NCBI GenBank assembly: GCA_963719055.1
Contig: CAVRAU010000020.1
Coordinates: 1 to 64,000 of the forward strand
Direction: 5' to 3'
DNA from: CAXMQZ01 sp963719055
GTDB lineage: Bacteria > Acidobacteriota > Thermoanaerobaculia > Multivoradales > JAHEKO01
Length of the DNA stretch: 64,000 nucleotides
Part shown: positions 62,573 to 64,000 of the stretch, in pieces
Layout: the number at the start of each line of letters is the position of its first letter
How positions within the stretch are numbered: position 1 is the first letter of the stretch
Made by a program: the position numbers and the translations under genes
The notes under the pieces: model-generated
Database searches by the model: none
What the model was told of the DNA's origin: nothing
Seen by the model: only the letters and a program-made list of their open reading frames with translations

Positions 62573-64000
62573 ATGTCATTTGCACGCTTTCTTGAACCTC
62601 GTTCCATTGCCGTCTTTGGCGGTTTCGCGGCCGAGGAGCTCATTCGACAGTGCGATCTCGTGGGTTTCAAAGGGGATCTGTGGCCGGTGCACCCCAAGAA
62701 GGACGAGATTCAGGGTCGCCGGGTGTACCGCTCCGTCGAGGACCTCCCGGGCAGCCCGGATGCGGCCTACGTGGCTGTCAATCGCAACCTGACCATCGAC
62801 ATCGTCAGGGATCTGGCGGCCAGGGGCGCCGGTGGTGCGATCTGCTATGCGACTGGCTTCACCGAGTCAGGCGAAGAGGGCCGCGAGCTGGAGAAGCAAC
62901 TTCGCGAAGCCTGCGGGGAGATGCCGTTGATCGGTCCGAACAGCTACGGGATGCTCAACTATGTGGATGGGGCGATGCTCTGGCCCGACCAGCAAGGGGG
63001 CAGGAGAGTCGAGACGGGGATTGCGCTGATCACCATGTCCTCGAACGTCGCCTTCAATCTCACCATGCAGCGGCGTGGTCTGCCTATCGCCTACGTGGTG
63101 TCGCTGGGGAACAAGCTGAAGTTCGATCTCCATGATGCGATCCGCACCTTCGCCGAGCAGGACCGGGTGACGGCGATCGGTCTCTATCTCGAGGCCATCT
63201 CCGATCCGCACGCGTTCGAGGCCGCGGTGGGGGTGGCTCGAGAGTTGGGCAAACCGATCGTGGCGATCAAGACCGGTCGCTCGGAGGCTGCGCAGAAGAT
63301 CGTGGTGTCCCATACGGCTTCGCTGGCGGGTTCCGACGAGCTGATGGACGCGCTTTTTGAGCGTGTGGGAGTGGCCCGCGTGGACTCCTTGGAGGGGTTG
63401 ATGGAGGCGTTGAAGGTACTGCATGTTCACGGTCCCTTGAAGGGTGGCCGGGTAGGGGCGATGAGCACCTCGGGCGGCGATCTTTCCCTGATCGGTGACG
63501 CGATGATGGGCACGAGCCTCACCATGCCGTCGTTATCGGAGGCGGGGAAGGAACGCGTCGGGTCCACGGTCCACGAGCGCATCGTGGTGGCGAACCCGCT
63601 CGACTACCAGATGTTCGACTGGAACGATGCGGATCCTTTGGCTGAGATGTATTCGGCCTTTGTCTCAGAGGGTTTCGACATTTCTCTCTGTGTTCTGGAC
63701 TACCCCCGCGCTGACAAGTGTGATCCCTGGACCTGGGAAGGCGCCGAGAAGGGGTTCATTCGTGCTGCCAAGGAGACGGGCGCGAGAACTGCGGTGATGT
63801 CGACCTTTACCGACACCATGCCCGAGCCGCTGGCGGAACGCCTGATTGACGATGGGATCGTACCGTTGGCCGGCGTCGAATCTGGAATCGCGGCGATCCA
63901 GGCGGCGGTGGACGTGGGCACTGCTTGGAGTCGGGAGGCTTGTTTGCCAATGCTGGAGAGCCCAGAGGCCGAGGAAGGGGTCGAGGTCCGAACTCTGGAT
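62573..64000 (+). CDS. NDP-forming acyl-CoA synthetase (ACD superfamily), 3' end off the window
   Basis: The frame from ATG 62573 is open to the window end (476 codons seen of about 700 expected). It starts with the CoA-binding domain (LEPRSIAVFGG, then LIGPNSYGML), followed by the succinyl-CoA-ligase-like domain with the phospho-His motif IVVSHTASLAGSDEL, His247. The ATP-grasp part should lie beyond the edge. ACD enzymes make acyl-CoA with ADP or AMP formation. The DMSP lyase DddX belongs to this superfamily and also sits with a BCCT transporter; carnitine or butyrobetaine CoA ligation is an alternative. The gene is 106 bases after the NMO stop, with GGGGGG upstream of the ATG. Confidence 0.88.
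   Translation, partial: MSFARFLEPRSIAVFGGFAAEELIRQCDLVGFKGDLWPVHPKKDEIQGRRVYRSVEDLPGSPDAAYVAVNRNLTIDIVRDLAARGAGGAICYATGFTESGEEGRELEKQLREACGEMPLIGPNSYGMLNYVDGAMLWPDQQGGRRVETGIALITMSSNVAFNLTMQRRGLPIAYVVSLGNKLKFDLHDAIRTFAEQDRVTAIGLYLEAISDPHAFEAAVGVARELGKPIVAIKTGRSEAAQKIVVSHTASLAGSDELMDALFERVGVARVDSLEGLMEALKVLHVHGPLKGGRVGAMSTSGGDLSLIGDAMMGTSLTMPSLSEAGKERVGSTVHERIVVANPLDYQMFDWNDADPLAEMYSAFVSEGFDISLCVLDYPRADKCDPWTWEGAEKGFIRAAKETGARTAVMSTFTDTMPEPLAERLIDDGIVPLAGVESGIAAIQAAVDVGTAWSREACLPMLESPEAEEGVEVRTLD

Noticed and set aside
1..64000. CRISPR arrays, tRNA or rRNA genes, integrases, prophage or IS transposases
   Set aside because: I found no regular spaced repeats, no tRNA-like cloverleaf or rRNA tracts, and no recognisable transposase or integrase motifs on either strand.

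Overview
The window reads as a GC-rich, Gram-negative chromosome. Two TonB-dependent outer-membrane receptors, lipoprotein signals and Sec signal peptides indicate an outer membrane. A carboxypeptidase-regulatory (Oar-like) TonB receptor, a Pkn-type kinase fused to TPRs, very GC-rich third codon positions and D-G-[FL]-E-S-G-type tags together suggest Acidobacteriota, possibly Thermoanaerobaculia-like. That placement is an inference from gene content only. No rRNA, tRNA, CRISPR array, integrase or transposase gene was recognised.

Layout. 0-11.8 kb: a patatin-like protein running off the left edge, a secreted beta-helix protein, a tandem pair of secreted proteins of unknown family, a PanE-like reductase, an SDR, a cupin, a hybrid histidine kinase and an SLC12-type transporter. 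11.9-20.5 kb: a Nei-type DNA glycosylase, a renalase-like flavoprotein with a DoxX protein, a His-rich protein with a TonB receptor (probably metal uptake), an SRPBCC protein, and an ICMT-like methyltransferase with a MarR regulator behind a clear inverted-repeat operator. 20.5-37.3 kb: a dense island of hydrolases (see below). 37.3-42.6 kb: a signalling operon with a GGDEF-EAL enzyme, a GAF-SpoIIE phosphatase and a Ser/Thr kinase-TPR. 42.6-45.3 kb: an MFS exporter and a VWA protein. 45.5-56.3 kb: a galactoside-use locus with a TonB receptor, DeoR regulator, sugar nucleotidyltransferase, GH2 beta-galactosidase lipoprotein, SSS sodium symporter and galactokinase. 56.5-64 kb: an operon of an esterase/beta-lactamase-fold fusion, a BCCT transporter, an acyl-CoA dehydrogenase, a nitronate monooxygenase-like protein and an NDP-forming acyl-CoA synthetase that runs off the right edge.

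The most unusual part is 20.5-37.3 kb. On the minus strand, six close-packed genes encode a 201-aa protein of unknown family, a metallo-beta-lactamase (MBL) fold protein, an SGNH hydrolase, a gluzincin metallopeptidase, a second MBL protein and a patatin on a multi-TM anchor. They are followed by a second minus-strand unit of three exported serine proteases: a subtilase lipoprotein, a propeller-subtilase whose catalytic Asp appears to be Glu, and a trypsin-like enzyme. Divergent from the first unit, a GEMM-I cyclic-di-GMP riboswitch precedes a two-gene unit, a putative pro-domain protein and a trypsin-like protease. The two minus-strand units share an 11-base motif upstream. A GGDEF-EAL protein lies about 5 kb away, so a c-di-GMP-linked protease and lipase system is plausible but unproven.

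Data quality. About fifteen genes are broken by single-base frame changes although catalytic motifs persist on both sides. Frame arithmetic makes about 29 of about 32 of these look like one extra base. I treat them as probable sequence errors and give full-length coordinates; the exact breakpoints are approximate.
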